Shown: positions 61,280 to 64,000 of the stretch, piece by piece
Position numbering within the stretch: position 1 is the stretch's first letter
How the letters are laid out: every line of letters starts with the position of its first letter
Notes under the pieces: generated by a model
Database searches by the model: none
Told to the model about the DNA's origin: nothing
Seen by the model: the letters and a program-made list of their open reading frames with translations, nothing else
Position numbers and translations under genes: made by a program
DNA from: Salmonirosea aquatica
Lineage (GTDB): Bacteria; Bacteroidota; Bacteroidia; Cytophagales; Spirosomataceae
Reading direction: 5' to 3'
NCBI RefSeq assembly: GCF_009296315.1
Contig: NZ_WHLY01000002.1
Location: 2,356,001-2,420,000, forward strand
Length of the DNA stretch: 64,000 nt

Positions 61280-63389
61280 TCAATCAATCACAATACGTTT
61301 GGTTACGTCCAGTCCCGGAGCCCTAACCCGCACAATGTACAATCCCGGAGGTAGCGCGCGGGCATCGATGGTGCGACGTTGATTGAGTAAGGCAAAATGC
61401 TGGGTGCGGATAATGGCTCCATTGACATTATAAAAGGCTACTTCGGCGTTTGTGAGGTCATCGCGGGTTTCAATTGCAATAATCCCCCCCGGCTGGGATT
61501 AGGAAAAATCACGACCCCATCACCCTCCGAGGTGTCATAGGCGAACGGAGCGGAAAACGCCGAATAACAAGTAAGGGAATTGTTGCTCCCCAGCGTAAAG
61601 ACAGCCTTGGCGCGGGACGTGTAGCTACCCGACTGGGTCACTTTGATGGCTGGTGTTTCAGGTTTTAAAAAGCTATTCCCCACTTTCCATTCGTATTTTT
61701 CATTGAGGCCGGTTTCGGGAATAGCGCTGCTCAAGCTAAAAGGCCCCGATTGTTCAAGGACTGGCGGCGTGATTTTAGGACGTACCGTAAGCGTGACGGG
61801 AGCAGATATTTCCGACTCGCAGCCAAAAACATTACGGGCTTTTACGGTATAATTTCCCGATTGCAAAGCTTTGAACGACTTGGTGGTACTGCCGTCGCTC
61901 CACAGGAAAAAATCGGTCCCCCCCGAAGCCGAGAACACAAAACCCGAATCGGCGCAGGCCTGCTGCTGCCCCCCGGAACGATGGTAGGTTTGAAGGGCCG
62001 AACGGTTGTATTCAGCGTCACGGCGGGACTCAGAATGGCGTTGCCGTAGACATCCTTCAACACGGCGCGGTAGGTACCCGGGGAGGTAATGGCGATGCTT
62101 TTTCCAGTTTGCCCTGTCGACCATGAATACGACGAATAGCCTTCTGGCAAGCTCAGGCTAACCGTAGCATTATCCGGGCCACACGATGTTGTAAGACTAG
62201 GGGCAGCAGTGGGCAGAACGGGGGTAATGGTGGAAAAAAAAGTCGTATTCAGTGAATTATTCCAAAGATCGGCCAGAACACGTAATCCTTCCTGTCCTTT
62301 GAAATGGGTACCATCAGGACGGGGTACATAATAATTATCCGTTTCGGGGCCGGGAAAAGTACTATTGAAAGCAGTATTGAGCACGGCATTTTGCCCGTTG
62401 AGTACGGCCTGGCTCGTGGTAGATTGGTTTGAATCGGTGTTTTGAGCACGGGAAGTGCGGGATATTACCCAGTTGATGCGCTTACCCGTATCGCTGCTAA
62501 GCTTATTGATTAGGAATTGCATGTCCTGCTGGTAGGCCGTCGCACTGGTATGCAGTGGGAAGTTATCTGTTTCGCCCTGCATCCAGAGGATAGCCCGCAC
62601 ACCTAATTGATGTACATAGTGATGAGTAGAAATCAACAGGTTTCCGTAGGGCATCTGAGCCGGATAGGGAAAGCCTCCATAAGCGTTTTTAGTGGGTTTT
62701 CCGGCGGCACTTTCGGCCCAATTCTGCACGGAGGTACCCTCCCAGGCCGTATTGATAAAAAGAACTGGCACATTGAGTTTGCGGGTCAATTGATCGCCAA
62801 GCATTCCCCAGCACCAGGCGGTTTGTCCGCGTGGACCAACCGTTACGGTAGACTCCAGATGTGCAAATGTAGGAGCCGGTGGGTCAAAGAGCGAATTGAC
62901 AGTATTATCGTATACAATGTAATTGACCCTGTCATCCGTTGCGGCAGGGCCTGGCGTTTCGCTCAGCCCCTGTACATTGGACTGTCCGGCAATGAGAAAC
63001 ACCTCCCCTACCCCCATACGAGAAACCACATCCCGGTCGACAACTGCGCCCGCCCGGACACCCCGTACCTCCAGGGTGTACCACCCTCCCTGCAAGCGCA
63101 GGGTACCCAAAAACACTCCACCCGATACCTTATCCTGTAGGGTACTCCAATCGGTGGCGATTCCCTGTCCCGGAATTACCGGAACGGCCCTTACCTCAAG
63201 CTTATCGATTGGTTGCGAGTAGGTACCGGATATCGAAATAGTGGTCTGACCGGTGATATCACGTTGATAGACAGAACGGTCAGTTGGAGATGTGATTTTG
63301 ATTTGTGCCTGGGTAGGATTACTAAGAGTAACTACAACGCTCCAAAACAGAGTATGAATTAAAGTAACAAGAGTAGACGTACTATGCAT
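61280..63389 (-). pseudogene. SGNH/sialate O-acetylesterase-like secreted protein with T9SS sorting domain, two -1 frameshifts
   Basis: From the ATG at 63,389 a signal peptide ends near NPTQAQ; another ATG lies 51 bases upstream (63,440). Esterase domain (about 100-390): IAGQSNVQG holds the catalytic serine, LWMQGETDN follows, and RPDGTHFKG holds the Asp-His pair. Two Ig-like/PKD-like repeats follow (SSYSWSTGQTGKS, then FFLWSDGSTT). The frame breaks after IVPGG (C6 run, 61,969-61,974) and again after FPNPSRGG (C7 run, 61,484-61,490). Repair gives a C-terminal sorting domain with FYNVNGAII, LPPGLYIVRVRAPG and the stop at 61,280. Expected secreted by type IX and attached to the surface; likely removes acyl groups from glycans. 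Confidence 0.82.
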
Positions 63390-63473
63390 TTGAAGTGTGC
63401 TGATAAAGGTATTGGTTACTGTAAAAAGCCTCGTCTCCAAACGGTTGCGTTTGGTAGCAAGGCAAAAATTTCA

Positions 63474-63481
63474 CAAAAATA
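63474..63481 (-). promoter_or_regulatory. -7 box upstream of the esterase gene (TATTTTTG)
   Basis: A perfect TAnnTTTG match on the minus strand, about 85 bases before the preferred start. No TTTG at the usual -33 distance. Confidence 0.45.
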
Positions 63482-63528
63482 GCAGATTATTTTTGTCTGG
63501 GATATATCCTTTTTTTGCCACACCTGCA

Positions 63529-64000
63529 TCACTGCCCTATCATTAGTTTTTGTGTGGCTTTGAAACCCGGAGCCTGGATTCGTATAATATATATTCCGTC
63601 AGCTAACGTAGATACGTTAATCGTCTTACGCTCTTCAAACGACGGAATGGAAAAGAATTGGACGACCACACCTTTCAAATCCAGGATTTGTACGGTGGCG
63701 TTTTCAAGATTTTGCAGCGTTTCCAGAGTGACTAGCCCTTCTCGGGCAGGATTCGGATACACGCTCATCCCATTGCCTCCTACTTCGGGTACAAATGTGT
63801 AAACGGTTGAGGAGGCCGATGCACAGATAAGGGATTCGCTGTACTGCACAAGTGCTTGTACGGTATAGGTACCTGCCTGCACAGCTTTAATGACGGGCGT
63901 CTTATCGAGCAAAGCGGTGCCATTACGAAGCCAGGAAAACTCTTCATCCGGCAGAGTACCGCTTGCTTCCAAAGTGTATGTTCCGACTTGCCGGATGACC
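63529..64000 (-). CDS. C-terminus of a secreted protein with T9SS sorting domain (partial)
   Basis: The frame is open through the window edge, so the N-terminus and catalytic part are missing. About 157 codons are visible. The first part is an Ig-like repeat (FSWLRNGTALLDKTP, AGTYTVQALVQYSE) like those in the esterase next to it. Residues from SVYPNPAREG to the end (VQILDLKGVVV, LADGIYIIRIQAPGFK, QKLMIG) form a type A C-terminal sorting domain for the type IX secretion system. It is therefore exported to the surface or medium. Its function cannot be told. It is followed by the esterase gene on the same strand, 88-139 bases away depending on the start. Confidence 0.85.
   Translation of the reverse strand, partial: VIRQVGTYTLEASGTLPDEEFSWLRNGTALLDKTPVIKAVQAGTYTVQALVQYSESLICASASSTVYTFVPEVGGNGMSVYPNPAREGLVTLETLQNLENATVQILDLKGVVVQFFSIPSFEERKTINVSTLADGIYIIRIQAPGFKATQKLMIGQ

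Overview
The window comes from a member of the Bacteroidota, most likely the order Cytophagales and something close to Spirosomataceae (Dyadobacter/Persicitalea-like). The genus is a guess. Supporting signs are several promoters of the Bacteroidota type (TTTG, about 17-20 bases, TAnnTTTG), a C-terminal type IX secretion sorting domain on the last two proteins, an RND pump fused to a TolC-like domain, a short NuoG without the molybdopterin part, a SecA without the C-terminal zinc tail, and weak or absent Shine-Dalgarno sequences. No rRNA, tRNA, CRISPR array, insertion sequence or prophage gene was seen. Most of the window looks like ordinary chromosome.

Layout. 0-3.9 kb: the tail of a beta-propeller glycosidase-like protein, a PhyH-type dioxygenase and three family 2 glycosyltransferases. 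4.1-9.3 kb: an orphan histidine kinase meeting, tail to tail, a minus-strand run of a GH3-family enzyme, dxr and a small membrane protein. 9.4-14.2 kb: mreBCD, then a sigma factor with a zinc-finger anti-sigma-like protein, gmk and nadD. 14.2-17.7 kb (minus): cysS, a DUF192 protein, an M28 peptidase lipoprotein and a small lipoprotein. 17.9-21.0 kb: a GNAT-like protein and a PfkB kinase, facing tag and a VOC protein. 21.2-27.1 kb: a haem/iron uptake locus (leader protein, TonB-dependent receptor, terminator, hmuT-, hmuU- and hmuV-like genes). 27.2-33.8 kb: a heavy-metal efflux locus (His-rich leader protein, CzcA-TolC fusion, CzcB). 33.9-38.4 kb: an aspartylglucosaminidase-type enzyme, a GH16 hydrolase, a polyprenyl synthetase, a rhomboid protease and psd. 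38.5-43.8 kb: secA, pspC and a frameshifted thiolase. 43.9-45.6 kb: a cytochrome/sulfite-oxidase pair. 45.8-49.1 kb: an FMN reductase, a GDPD, a CPBP protease and a GlxA-type regulator. 49.2-52.6 kb: a plus-strand run of eight small stress- or effector-type genes. 52.7-61.1 kb: nuoA to nuoJ on the minus strand, ending without nuoKLMN. 61.3-64.0 kb: a twice-frameshifted SGNH esterase and the C-terminus of another secreted protein.

Three things stand out. First, four separate single-base losses break three genes, each inside a run of C or G, which points to a homopolymer error in the sequence more than to gene decay. Second, the palindrome GGTACC occurs about 97 times by hand count against about 16 expected from uniform base use, inside genes and between them. 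Third, several dyad elements were found: a 16-bp-stem hairpin inside the 3' end of tag, a terminator between the haem receptor and its ABC transporter, a large hairpin with a T8 tract upstream of secA that may end an unannotated small RNA, and a family of GGCTATTAGC palindromes between genes. The best candidates for undescribed biology are the small-gene cluster next to the GlxA-type regulator and the two uncharacterised leader proteins in front of the metal transport operons.
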